A stretch of DNA of 52,585 bases from contig JAPHSW010000053.1 in the NCBI GenBank assembly GCA_026196615.1, positions 1-52,585 on the forward strand. The letters run 5' to 3'. Positions within the stretch are counted from its first letter, which is position 1. The number at the start of each line of letters is the position of its first letter. Shown here in pieces: positions 10,829 through 18,822 of the stretch. The position numbers were made by a program, and so were the translations under genes. The stretch comes from Gammaproteobacteria bacterium. GTDB lineage: Bacteria; Pseudomonadota; Gammaproteobacteria; GRL18. The notes under the pieces are model-generated. The model had not been told where the DNA came from and ran no database searches. It saw nothing but the letters and a program-made list of their open reading frames with translations.

Positions 10829-10972
10829 GATGACGTAACCATTAAAAAAGCAGCATTACTAGAGGAGCAGCTGGGTCACAGTCTGGAAGAATTCTTTAAA
10901 ACGTATGCGAAATGGATCAATCGATTGAATAATCAAATACAAATGGGTCTTATTGGACAGGGACTTAAATGA
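10829..10972 (+). pseudogene. C-terminal remnant of a tyrosine recombinase (phage/island integrase)
   Basis: A 47-codon open stretch, preceded in frame by stops, reads into EEQLGHSLEEFFKTYAKWI and ends at TGA (10970-10972). This is the end of a tyrosine integrase: the LGH histidine, nine residues, then the nucleophile tyrosine of TYAKW. Everything upstream of that, including the catalytic Arg-His-Arg part, is missing, so it cannot be functional. It points toward, and ends 70 bases from, the 3' end of tRNA-Leu, the usual position of an integrase beside its attachment site. I found no surviving direct repeat of the tRNA 3' end. Confidence 0.75.
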
Positions 10973-11042
10973 TAAAAGTGGGGCTAAAACGGGGTTAAAT
11001 TTAAGAGACAATTTGTAACTTATTGTTTCTAAGCCAATAAGA

Positions 11043-11127
11043 TGGTGCGGATGGAGAGACTCGAACTCTCACGCCTTGCGGCACTGGTACCTAAAACCAG
11101 CGTGTATACCAATTTCACCACATCCGC
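11043..11127 (-). tRNA. tRNA-Leu (TAG)
   Basis: An 85-base class II tRNA with encoded CCA. The acceptor GCGGATG pairs with CATCCGC. The anticodon stem-loop CTGGT-TTTAGGT-ACCAG gives TAG, and the long variable arm TGCCGCAAGGCG is present. It is the last gene of the four-tRNA cluster. The integrase remnant lies just beyond its 3' end. Confidence 0.95.
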
Positions 11128-11205
11128 GTATACTTATTTTAAACAAATTGTATTTGGAGCTTAATCATTCTAAAACTCTTTTAAAACAGATGGTTTAAAA
11201 GGTAA

Positions 11206-11282
11206 TGGGGTGAACGAAGGGGTTCGAACCCTCGACCGCAGGAGTCACAATCCTGAGCTCTACCAACTGAGCTACGCTCACC
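11206..11282 (-). tRNA. tRNA-His (GTG)
   Basis: Acceptor GTGAGCG pairs with CGTTCAC (one G-U). The extra 5' G (11282) faces discriminator C (11209), as expected for tRNA-His. The anticodon loop contains GTG, the T-loop GGTTCGAACC is intact and CCA is encoded. Confidence 0.95.
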
Positions 11283-11344
11283 ACAAAAGTTATTAGAACT
11301 TCGTACAACAACTCTGGATTTTTAAAAACCGGCTAGGCCAAAAA

Positions 11345-11421
11345 TGGTGCGCCCGGCAGGACTCGAACCTGCTACCCTCGGCTTAGAAGGCCGATGCTCT
11401 ATCCAGATGAGCTACGGGCGC
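11345..11421 (-). tRNA. tRNA-Arg (TCT)
   Basis: A 77-base cloverleaf with encoded CCA. The acceptor GCGCCCG pairs with CGGGCGC, the anticodon loop CTTCTAA gives TCT, and the T-loop is GGTTCGAGTCC. It sits between tRNA-Pro and tRNA-His in the same transcript direction. Confidence 0.95.
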
Positions 11422-11503
11422 AGAGACTATTGCTAAATCATTTAAAAACTGGTCATTAATAAAGACCAATTATAAACCAATCAAAATGACTCAGTAATAA
11501 AAT

Positions 11504-11580
11504 TGGTCGGGGTAGAGAGATTCGAACTCCCGACATCTTGCTCCCAAAGCAAGCGCGCTACCAGACTGCGCTATACCCCG
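11504..11580 (-). tRNA. tRNA-Pro (TGG)
   Basis: A 77-base cloverleaf with encoded CCA. The acceptor CGGGGTA pairs with TACCCCG, the anticodon loop TTTGGGA gives TGG, and the T-arm is GGGAGTTCGAATCTC. It is the first gene of the Pro-Arg-His-Leu operon. The related E. coli cluster is Arg-His-Leu-Pro. Confidence 0.95.
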
Positions 11581-11705
11581 AATGATATTTAATGATTGTA
11601 GCTCTGTGCTACTGTGACTATTAAAAGTTATCTTTAATAAACACTCAATTATTGCTAAGTGCTCAAAAACAAGCTTTAACAACGACTAAACATCAAGTGG
11701 TGCGT

Positions 11706-11734
11706 ATATTAATGAGTTTGCTGGAGCAATGCAA
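11706..11734 (-). promoter_or_regulatory. Probable promoter of the tRNA operon
   Basis: On the minus strand TTGCAT (11729-11734) and TAATAT (11706-11711) are 17 bases apart. A GC-containing stretch (CGCACCAC) follows, resembling the discriminator of stable-RNA promoters. It lies about 125 bases upstream of tRNA-Pro. The -35 match is modest. Confidence 0.5.
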
Positions 11735-11942
11735 GCGTTTTTTTCATATTTTTTTAATGAAAATTAAATAGTCACTTTTTTGCAATAAATTTCCAATAAC
11801 CTTGTTTTTTTAGGTAAAATACGTCTTCTGTAAAAATTGAGTTAGTCCAGTTTTCATAACTGACATAGAACTTAAATTTCAGCCCAACAAATGGCTTGTT
11901 CAAAGCCTTATTATTTTATTACATTTTGGAAGATTATATAGA
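11735..11942 (+). other. folD upstream region
   Basis: This is the divergent spacer between the tRNA promoter and folD. A possible -10 (TAAAAT, near 11814-11819) lies about 125 bases before folD, but no convincing -35 accompanies it. No open frame or RNA gene is seen. Confidence 0.3.
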
Positions 11943-12809
11943 ATGACTGCACAAATAATTGATGGCAAAATGACTGCCAATGAAATTAAAAAGCAATTAA
12001 AGTCTCGGGTTGAAGAACGTATCAAACAAGGATTAAGAATACCTGGCCTGGCAGTCATTAAGGTGGGCAATGATCCTGCTTCAGAGGTCTATGTAAAAAA
12101 CAAGCGTAACTCCTGTGAAAAAGTCGGTATAAATTCTATTGCACATGACTTGCCAGATGAAACCACACAAGAAGAACTTCTAGCACTCATCGATGAATTA
12201 AACGATGATGCAACTATTGATGGTATTTTAGTTCAACTACCTGTACCTGAGCACATCAATTCTGAAACAATCATTGAAAGAATACACCCGGATAAAGATG
12301 TTGATGGGTTTCATCCTTATAATGTTGGGAGACTGGCTTTACGTATTCCCGTCCTACGTCCTTGTACACCACGCGGCATAATGACCTTATTAGAACAAAC
12401 AATGGATAAGATGGGACGAAGCATTAAAGGTATGAGCGTTTGTATCGTGGGTGCCTCTAATATTGTTGGACGTCCAATGGGGTTAGAGTTGTTACTGGCG
12501 GGCTGTACTGTAACCACTTGTCATCGATTTACACAAAACCTTGATGAACATGTCCGAAATGCAGACATTTTAGTCGTTGCTGTCGGTAAGCCAGGCATTG
12601 TGAATAGTGAATGGATAAAACAAGGTTCAATTGTTATCGATGTCGGTATCAATCGTCAAAGCAATGGCAAACTTATTGGAGATATAGACTTTGATGTTGC
12701 CAAAGAAAAAGCAGGTTATATTACTCCTGTACCAGGAGGTGTTGGCCCAATGACAGTGGCAACATTATTACAAAATACGGTTGATGCAGCTGATAATTTG
12801 CATTCATAA
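11943..12809 (+). CDS. folD: Bifunctional methylene-THF dehydrogenase / methenyl-THF cyclohydrolase
   Basis: Interconverts 5,10-methylene-, methenyl- and 10-formyl-tetrahydrofolate in one-carbon metabolism, using NADP. Tyr50 and catalytic Lys54 (YVKNK) align exactly with E. coli numbering. The substrate loop VQLPVPEH, the Rossmann segment [11 protein letters not shown] and the C-terminal signature [10 protein letters not shown] are all present. Length 288 is normal. It is divergent from the tRNA operon and ends against a strong hairpin shared with the next, convergent gene. Confidence 0.97.
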   Translation: MTAQIIDGKMTANEIKKQLKSRVEERIKQGLRIPGLAVIKVGNDPASEVYVKNKRNSCEKVGINSIAHDLPDETTQEELLALIDELNDDATIDGILVQLPVPEHINSETIIERIHPDKDVDGFHPYNVGRLALRIPVLRPCTPRGIMTLLEQTMDKMGRSIKGMSVCIVGASNIVGRPMGLELLLAGCTVTTCHRFTQNLDEHVRNADILVVAVGKPGIVNSEWIKQGSIVIDVGINRQSNGKLIGDIDFDVAKEKAGYITPVPGGVGPMTVATLLQNTVDAADNLHS

Positions 12810-12812
12810 AAC

Positions 12813-12855
12813 TGATTATTAGCCATTTTAAATTTTCTAAAATGGCTAATAATCA
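12813..12855. terminator. Long perfect hairpin between convergent genes
   Basis: An 18-base arm (12813-12830) and its exact inverted copy (12838-12855) flank a seven-base loop, four bases after the folD stop. It has no long T-run. It lies exactly between two convergent genes and is most likely a two-way transcription stop or 3'-end stabiliser. Confidence 0.65.
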
Positions 12856-12865
12856 CAGTAAACTA

Positions 12866-13843
12866 TTAACTCACTAATCGTATACCAATAACCCATACAA
12901 AACTGATTCCCCCAAAGAAAAAACCAATGATACTTCCTCTGGAATACCATCGGTATTTATTCGCAATAGATTCTTGAGATTCTACAGAAATTATAAAAGG
13001 TCGACGACTATCAATCGGTTTTGATAAGGTATGAATTTCTTGTTGAACCAAACGTTCACCAAAACTTTTCTCCACCTCAATCTCAGCTTTTGCCATGACT
13101 TTTTGCCATTCATCAACATCAATTTCACCATCACCATTTTCATCAAATTGAGCCAGTAAAAAATCAGGTTTATTTTTCCAACTTGATAAAAGATCTCTGA
13201 CTTCACCTTTTTTATCAAGTTTCTCCCGACGTCCTCCAATCGTTTTAAAACGACCGAGTAAATAAAGTTCTTCACCTACATCAATACGTTTTTCAGTATA
13301 ACGATAGTCATTATTTCCAGATAACCTTGAAAGCGATAGAACAGCTTTAGCAGAGGCAGTATCGGTCACATTGTAATCTTGTGAACCATACCAGGTTTTA
13401 GAAAAGGATGGTGTAATGACTGCACCTTCAGGATCAATCACACAAATACCAGTATCATCAGCAAGTAAAAAAAGGTTATCACTTACACCTGAATTAACAG
13501 TCTCCCAATCTGACTTAGTGAGAGCATCCATTTTATTGGTACCAAAATCATGTTCTCTCACTTTATGTTCAATTTTATAGCTATACCATAGGCACTGTTT
13601 TTTACTCAGAGGTGAAATTATAGGCGTTCCCTTCATCAAGCGCCCTTCTCCCTCAAGTTCTACAAACCCCTGATGAGCTGAGCGTATTTTTGATGTTGGA
13701 GTATCATCAATGATTCGTGAACGGTGAAAAAAACGAAAAATACCATATAAACTAGCAGCACAAATAGCAGCCAAAATGATTAATAGGATTATAATTCCTA
13801 CTGTATCAGCAGCAATTATCTCCTGTTTCAGTGATTCTAGCAT
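12866..13843 (-). CDS. GIDE-like membrane protein with an inserted EF-hand
   Basis: A 325-residue membrane protein of the bacterial family resembling the GIDE domain of the eukaryotic MUL1/MAPL ligases. There is no RING domain and no reason to assume ligase activity. A hydrophobic anchor lies at about 14-36. The GIDE-like core follows from GFVELEGEGRLMKGTPIISPLSKKQCLWYSYKIEHK (about 59-94), and a second hydrophobic segment is at about 303-322. A canonical calcium-binding EF-hand loop, DENGDGEIDVDE (234-245), is inserted before the final segment. It lies directly downstream of lemA, a common pairing whose function is unknown to me. Confidence 0.7.
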   Translation of the reverse strand: MLESLKQEIIAADTVGIIILLIILAAICAASLYGIFRFFHRSRIIDDTPTSKIRSAHQGFVELEGEGRLMKGTPIISPLSKKQCLWYSYKIEHKVREHDFGTNKMDALTKSDWETVNSGVSDNLFLLADDTGICVIDPEGAVITPSFSKTWYGSQDYNVTDTASAKAVLSLSRLSGNNDYRYTEKRIDVGEELYLLGRFKTIGGRREKLDKKGEVRDLLSSWKNKPDFLLAQFDENGDGEIDVDEWQKVMAKAEIEVEKSFGERLVQQEIHTLSKPIDSRRPFIISVESQESIANKYRWYSRGSIIGFFFGGISFVWVIGIRLVS

Positions 13844-13896
13844 TGAAAGTCGACTGTACTTATCTTTTTAATTGGAAGCAATTTCTGAAACACTTG

Positions 13897-14469
13897 TTAA
13901 CTAAAAAGAGACTTCATATCAACATCTTTCTTTTCTTCTTCTTCAAATTCCAGGAGAGTTTGTTCTTTGAAATTGAAGAGTCGCGCTATGATCAGGTCAG
14001 GAAATTGTTCGATACGAACATTATTAATATTAACGCTATCATTATAATATTCACGACGGTCGGCGATCGCATCTTCTAAACCAGTAATACGGTTTTGTAA
14101 GTGTTGAAAATTTTCATTTGCTTTGAGTTCAGGATAAGCTTCTGATACAGCAAACAAACTACCCAATCCAAGTCTCAACTGTCCTTCTGCCATTCCAAGA
14201 GCTCCGATATCACCTGACTCTCTAGCATTAGAAACACCTGAACGAGCCGCAATAATTTTTTCAAGAGCCGAGCCTTCATATTGCATATATTGTTTACAAA
14301 CTTCAACCAACTTTGGTAGTTCATCATGTCTCTGTTTCAATAGAATATCAATATTAGCCCATGCTTGAGAAACATTATGTTTAATTCTAACCAGGTTGTT
14401 ATAAATAGTAATAAAATAAAAAGCAGCTATAACAATGATGCCAATAAAAATAAAAGTGCCTATATCCAC
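13897..14469 (-). CDS. LemA family protein
   Basis: A 190-residue membrane-anchored helical protein of the LemA family, whose biochemical role is not established. One N-terminal membrane helix (about 5-23) leads into the family signature NNLVRIKHNVSQAWANIDILLKQRHDELPKL, then a long helical bundle. The C-terminal 25 residues are acidic and lysine-rich, probably disordered. The start is GTG (14467-14469) with an AAGAGG ribosome site. It is probably co-transcribed with the GIDE-like gene 53 bases downstream. Confidence 0.9.
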   Translation of the reverse strand: MDIGTFIFIGIIVIAAFYFITIYNNLVRIKHNVSQAWANIDILLKQRHDELPKLVEVCKQYMQYEGSALEKIIAARSGVSNARESGDIGALGMAEGQLRLGLGSLFAVSEAYPELKANENFQHLQNRITGLEDAIADRREYYNDSVNINNVRIEQFPDLIIARLFNFKEQTLLEFEEEEKKDVDMKSLFS

Positions 14470-14766
14470 AAAAGTCGCCTCTTAATTGAAGGTTGTTTTA
14501 AATAGTACCAGTAAGAATAAACATAGCAAATTTACTTTAAAAAAGCCAAATCTGGTATTTAAAAAAGAGAATAATAAATGCTTTAAAATGAAAGTGAATT
14601 TAATGAAAGCTTCCGTTGAAGGAATATTAATATTTCAAAAAGCTTTAAGTTTACAGGGATAAATTGCTAATAATTTGAGTTAAATAGTAATACGCTAATT
14701 GAGCTAGATATATTAGAGATAGCTCACATGTTAAGTCGGAGCGATTACACTATTACATATAGATGT
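14470..14766. other. Spacer between ribA and lemA
   Basis: Just under 300 AT-rich bases downstream of ribA and upstream of lemA. No terminator with a T-run, open frame or RNA gene is evident. Confidence 0.3.
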
Positions 14767-15351
14767 TTAAAACATATGCCCTAATTTACCTGCTTTTGTC
14801 GACAAATAATGAGAGTTGTGAGGATTTTCTCCATGTTTCCATGGTAAACGTTCTACTACTTCCAAACCATGCTCTTCCAAGGCATTAACTTTACGAGGAT
14901 TATTAGTCATTAATCTTAATTTTTTGACATTTAAATATTCCAGCATATCATGTGCAATATCATATTCACGAAGATCTGCATCAAAGCCCAATTGCTCATT
15001 GGCTTCAACCGTGTCAGCACCACCATCTTGTAAATGATAGGCCTTAATTTTATTAATTAAACCAATACCTCGGCCTTCTTGACGTAAATAAAGTAAAACC
15101 CCTCGGCCTATTCCTGAAATATGTTGTAAAGCAGCTTCTAATTGAGGACCACAATCACATCGCATGCTGAACAATGCGTCACCCGTTAAACACTCAGAAT
15201 GCATTCGCATATCAACAGGGTCACCATTACCAACATCACCTAGAACAAGGGCGATATGTTCCTTACCGGTCTGATCATCTTCAAAACCATAAATAGTAAA
15301 TTCTGCCCATTGGGTAGGTAAATTGGCTGATTCAACAAACTTTAACGCCAC
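14767..15351 (-). CDS. ribA: GTP cyclohydrolase II
   Basis: First committed step of riboflavin synthesis: opens the GTP imidazole ring, releasing formate and pyrophosphate. The zinc ligands Cys54, Cys65 and Cys67 ([15 protein letters not shown]) match E. coli positions, and the catalytic [10 protein letters not shown] is present. Length 194 indicates the stand-alone enzyme and not a RibB-RibA fusion. The start is GTG (15349-15351) with GAGGAG about five bases upstream. No FMN riboswitch is apparent in the 120 bases before it. Confidence 0.96.
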   Translation of the reverse strand: MALKFVESANLPTQWAEFTIYGFEDDQTGKEHIALVLGDVGNGDPVDMRMHSECLTGDALFSMRCDCGPQLEAALQHISGIGRGVLLYLRQEGRGIGLINKIKAYHLQDGGADTVEANEQLGFDADLREYDIAHDMLEYLNVKKLRLMTNNPRKVNALEEHGLEVVERLPWKHGENPHNSHYLSTKAGKLGHMF

Positions 15352-15474
15352 TTTGACTCCTCGTCAGTTGGAATTTCTCACGTAATTCACCATTTTAGCA
15401 TTATCTAATTAATTTGGAAAACATCTGTGCGACTTAAATCTAAAATACATAAAAACAATTATAAAAGATTTAAA

Positions 15475-15657
15475 TCAATTCGATTTATTCATTGAATCTG
15501 ACAATATTTGTTTTTTACTTCTTTCAACTTTTTTTAGTCGTCGTTTATGTTGTATATTTCCGACTTCACACCAGTTTGTGTACTGGGAAATTTCTTCGGG
15601 GGGCCAATAAAAAAAGTCTTCTGATAATGGGCAACACTCTTTGTTTGAAGTTATCAT
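15475..15657 (-). CDS. Small hypothetical protein, Cys-containing N-terminus, basic C-terminus
   Basis: A 60-residue frame that I do not recognise. I chose the ATG at 15655-15657 because AGGAG lies about ten bases before it; a longer version would start at an upstream GTG that overlaps this site. The N-terminal half has Cys-Cys and a single Cys (KECCPLSEDFFYWPPEE and NWCEV). The C-terminal half is strongly basic (KRRLKKVERSKK). It has no membrane segment. It sits between ribA and the PdsR-like regulator, on the opposite strand to the latter. The good ribosome site is the main reason to believe it. Confidence 0.45.
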   Translation of the reverse strand: MITSNKECCPLSEDFFYWPPEEISQYTNWCEVGNIQHKRRLKKVERSKKQILSDSMNKSN

Positions 15658-15924
15658 AGCGGTTGTTCTCCTCACTTTGTCTTTTTATTTAGAATTACTC
15701 ATTAACTAAATAGCACTTTGATCAAAACAATTTTTACAAATCTCATACTCTTAGATATAAAAGCTGATCTGTTTTTCTCTTTTGGCTATAAGCTATTAGT
15801 TTATTAAATCAACAAAATGTGTTATTCGTACTTGTCTATTATGGTCAAATGGTGAAGAATTATGACTTTAATATGGCAAATCAATATGTCAGTTATTTTT
15901 AACCCCAATATTTAGGTAAAAAGT

Positions 15925-16617
15925 TTGGCCAGAGAAATAGTTATAGTAGAAGATGAACCCGCAATAAGAGATAATTATACAGAAATGTTATTGCGACAGG
16001 GTTACAATGTCCATTCATATGCCTCCAAATCAGAAGCAGAAAAAGCCTTTAATGAAAGCATTCCAGATCTGGTTCTGCTTGATATTGGTCTGGAAGATGA
16101 AATTGAAGGTGGATTTGACCTATGTCGCCAACTTCGTCAAAAATCAGATACACTACCCATCATCTTTTTAACCGCACGTGATAATGACTTTGATACTATT
16201 TCAGGTTTACGTCTGGGCGCAGATGATTACTTGACTAAAGATATTAGCCTGCCCCATCTCAGTGCCCGTATATCTGCCCTATTTCGGCGTGTTAAAGCAA
16301 TTCATAGTGTTCCCCAACAAGAAAAACTCTTAATCATCAGTGATCTTAAGGTCAATTTAGAGCGTTTAGAAATTAGTTGGCAGGATCAGGTGGTTGACTT
16401 AAGTTTGACAGAGTTCTGGATGGTACATTCTCTGGTAAAACATCCTGGACATGTAAAGTCTCGTGAACAACTTATGGATGATGCTAGTACGGTTGTTGAT
16501 GACAGCACAATTACTTCCCACATAAAAAGAATACGACAGAAATTTAATCGGATAGAAAAATCATTCAACTGTATAGAAACTGTCTATGGTGCCGGCTATC
16601 GATGGCATTGTCACTAA
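15925..16617 (+). CDS. pdsR: OmpR-family response regulator, PdsR type (dedicated sortase system)
   Basis: A 230-residue regulator. An N-terminal receiver domain (about 3-115) has the acidic pocket EDE (9-11), phosphoacceptor Asp53 and conserved Lys105. A winged-helix DNA-binding domain (about 135-228) ends in TVYGAGYRW. Stretches such as IGLEDEIEGGFDLCRQLR and TEFWMVHSLVKHPGHVKSRE fit the 'proteobacterial dedicated sortase system response regulator' family as I remember it. The start is TTG (15925-15927) with a weak TAGGT site. It lies 25 bases before its kinase, so the two form an operon. No sortase or LPXTG-type target gene is in the window. Confidence 0.85.
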   Translation: MAREIVIVEDEPAIRDNYTEMLLRQGYNVHSYASKSEAEKAFNESIPDLVLLDIGLEDEIEGGFDLCRQLRQKSDTLPIIFLTARDNDFDTISGLRLGADDYLTKDISLPHLSARISALFRRVKAIHSVPQQEKLLIISDLKVNLERLEISWQDQVVDLSLTEFWMVHSLVKHPGHVKSREQLMDDASTVVDDSTITSHIKRIRQKFNRIEKSFNCIETVYGAGYRWHCH

Positions 16618-16642
16618 CCAGAGAAACTGAAGAATAGCTTAA

Positions 16643-18796
16643 ATGAAACTCAACCACGAGTTACGTGAAACTTATAAAAAACCGGGTTACCGTTTCATTG
16701 GTCTGCGTGGTAAGTTGCTACTTGCAACTCTGACTCTTTTTATTTTGCCTCTTGCTGGTCTAAGTTATTTAAAAGAATTAGAGCTTTTTCTAAAGCACAA
16801 TCATTCTGAATCCGTCCTGGTTATTGCTAAAACCATTTCTTCTGTTTTTCGTGATAATGCATCATTAATCACACAGAATCATTTGACTCAATCATCACAA
16901 GCCCCTATTTATTGCCATTCATTAAGTCATAAAAAGTATATTGATGGTTATAGTGATGACTGGTTCAGCCTACAAAACAGACAAAAGTACTTTTATCCAG
17001 ATATAAATCATTCCAATCCTTTAAATAAAAATATGTCTTTACTCTGTGCAAATGATGAACAGTATTATTATTTTCTGGTCACAGTGAAGAAAGTCAAGCC
17101 AAATGAAAATGAATCATTTGGCCAGATAGACTTTATAAAAAACAAAAGGAACCATTCAATTAGCTTTCAATATCTAGATTATGCACATCAGATACAAAAC
17201 TATAATTTTAAACTTACATCTCCCGGTTGGGTGACTGGCCAATTGAGTAGTCCATTTTTAAAAGGTAGTAAAAAAAGAATACAAGCACAATGGCAGGAAA
17301 ACAAACAGGGATTTATTTTAGAGTTTAAAATACCCGTTGGTCGTATTAATCACTATATGGCTTTTAAATTACAACAAGTTGATGATATTACTGAAAATGA
17401 GACTGATAAAATGGATACAATCATTACAACAGCCACATTGAATGAACTCTTAAGTCCAGCTGAACAATTAAACCCAATCCTAATGACTGATCCACTCAGT
17501 ATAATAAAACTGGATCAACTGGTCCCCACTAATACACGTTTATGGCTATTAAACAAAGAGCAATATATTAGTGCTAAATCAAATAAGTCATTTCACTCCA
17601 GTAAAACAAAAACAAATGATTTTTCATTATTAGCATTATACCGACGTTTTTATCTCTTAATTACGGATTATCCAGAACAACAATCCTTTTATGGAAGTAA
17701 TCAAGCTCAAATCAACAGTCAGGCAATTCAACAGACACTTAAAGGTCAATCAACAACTGACTGGCTTGATAGCCCTCATAATGACAAGATGGTCTTATCT
17801 GTCGCCACTCCCATATTTGATAATGATAACTCTATTATTGGCACATTAGTTCTTGAACAAGCTAATGAAACATTACTGGCTCTTCAAGACAAGACCTTTG
17901 AACGTATTCTTTTTTTAACACTTGTACTCTTTTTTTCAATCGTCCTGATCTTACTATTTTTATCCTCACGACTCTTAAAACGCATTATAAAATTACGTGA
18001 TGATACCAATTTAGCATTATCGAATGATGGTATTATTTCAAATCAGCTGTATAGAAATGATAATGATGAAATTGGTGATTTAGCACGAAGTTTCTCAACT
18101 TTATTATCCAGAGTTGATCACAATCAACAATATTTACGTTCACTGTCTGGAAAATTATCACATGAACTTAGAACACCATTAACTATCATTAAATCATCAC
18201 TTGAAAATATGGAAACATCTTGTTTTTCTGATGATAATAAAAAATATGCTCAAAGAGCTAATGATGGCTGTATAAGACTATCTAATTTGTTAAATCGTAT
18301 GAGTGAAGCCAGTCGACTTGAGCAGTCCATTAACTCAATAGAGAAAGAAGACATCGAGATAGTTGGTTTTATGCAAAACTATATTGAAACACTTCGAGTT
18401 GCTAATAATAATACAGAAATTATTTTTCAAACATCATTAACTCAACTTCACTCCAAAGTATCCCCTGAACTTATTGCTCAGCTATTAGATAAGCTTTTCA
18501 GTAACGCCTTTAGCTTTCATAAAGATTTGACACCTATTCGTTTGAGCTTGACGATAGAGAATAAAGAAATACTTATTGAGATAAATAATTTCGGTGATTT
18601 AATAGAAAGTGACAAGTTGAATTCTATTTTTTCTTCTCTCACAAGTTATAGAACAAAAAAAGGACAGGATGTTCATCTAGGACTGGGCTTATATATTTGC
18701 AATTTAATATGTCAGTTTCATAATGGTCAAATCAAAGCAATCAATCATAAAAACAATCACTCCGTTAGCTTTATTGTTAACATACCGATCAAATAA
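16643..18796 (+). CDS. pdsS: Sensor histidine kinase, PdsS type (dedicated sortase system)
   Basis: A 717-residue inner-membrane kinase partnered with the upstream regulator. TM1 is at about 26-45 and TM2 at about 421-443, enclosing a large periplasmic sensor. That sensor contains a carbohydrate-binding/DOMON-like motif (YIDGYSDDWFSL, about 92-103). A HAMP-like linker follows, then the HisKA box with His507 (LSHELRTPLTII) and a CA domain with N-box KLFSNAF and G2 box LGLGLYICNLI. The usual DxGxG box is replaced by NNFGDL, which I believe is normal for this family, but it means ATP binding should not be taken for granted. It converges with the HD-GYP gene 26 bases away. Confidence 0.83.
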   Translation: MKLNHELRETYKKPGYRFIGLRGKLLLATLTLFILPLAGLSYLKELELFLKHNHSESVLVIAKTISSVFRDNASLITQNHLTQSSQAPIYCHSLSHKKYIDGYSDDWFSLQNRQKYFYPDINHSNPLNKNMSLLCANDEQYYYFLVTVKKVKPNENESFGQIDFIKNKRNHSISFQYLDYAHQIQNYNFKLTSPGWVTGQLSSPFLKGSKKRIQAQWQENKQGFILEFKIPVGRINHYMAFKLQQVDDITENETDKMDTIITTATLNELLSPAEQLNPILMTDPLSIIKLDQLVPTNTRLWLLNKEQYISAKSNKSFHSSKTKTNDFSLLALYRRFYLLITDYPEQQSFYGSNQAQINSQAIQQTLKGQSTTDWLDSPHNDKMVLSVATPIFDNDNSIIGTLVLEQANETLLALQDKTFERILFLTLVLFFSIVLILLFLSSRLLKRIIKLRDDTNLALSNDGIISNQLYRNDNDEIGDLARSFSTLLSRVDHNQQYLRSLSGKLSHELRTPLTIIKSSLENMETSCFSDDNKKYAQRANDGCIRLSNLLNRMSEASRLEQSINSIEKEDIEIVGFMQNYIETLRVANNNTEIIFQTSLTQLHSKVSPELIAQLLDKLFSNAFSFHKDLTPIRLSLTIENKEILIEINNFGDLIESDKLNSIFSSLTSYRTKKGQDVHLGLGLYICNLICQFHNGQIKAINHKNNHSVSFIVNIPIK

Positions 18797-18822
18797 TGGA
18801 TAGAAATATAATGAAACACTTC

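Noticed and set aside
10706-11042. A possible attachment-site direct repeat matching the tRNA-Leu 3' end
   Set aside because: I compared the region by eye and found no second copy of the tRNA 3' end, so no att site is claimed.
15673-15675. GTG as the start of the small orphan gene
   Set aside because: The only good ribosome site (AGGAG) lies downstream of this GTG, so the ATG at 15655-15657 is preferred.
15925-18796. Calling the two-component pair a generic OmpR/EnvZ-like system
   Set aside because: The EGGFDLCRQL and TEFWMVHSLVKHPGHVKSRE stretches and the large sensor with the DGYSDDW motif fit the dedicated-sortase pair much better.
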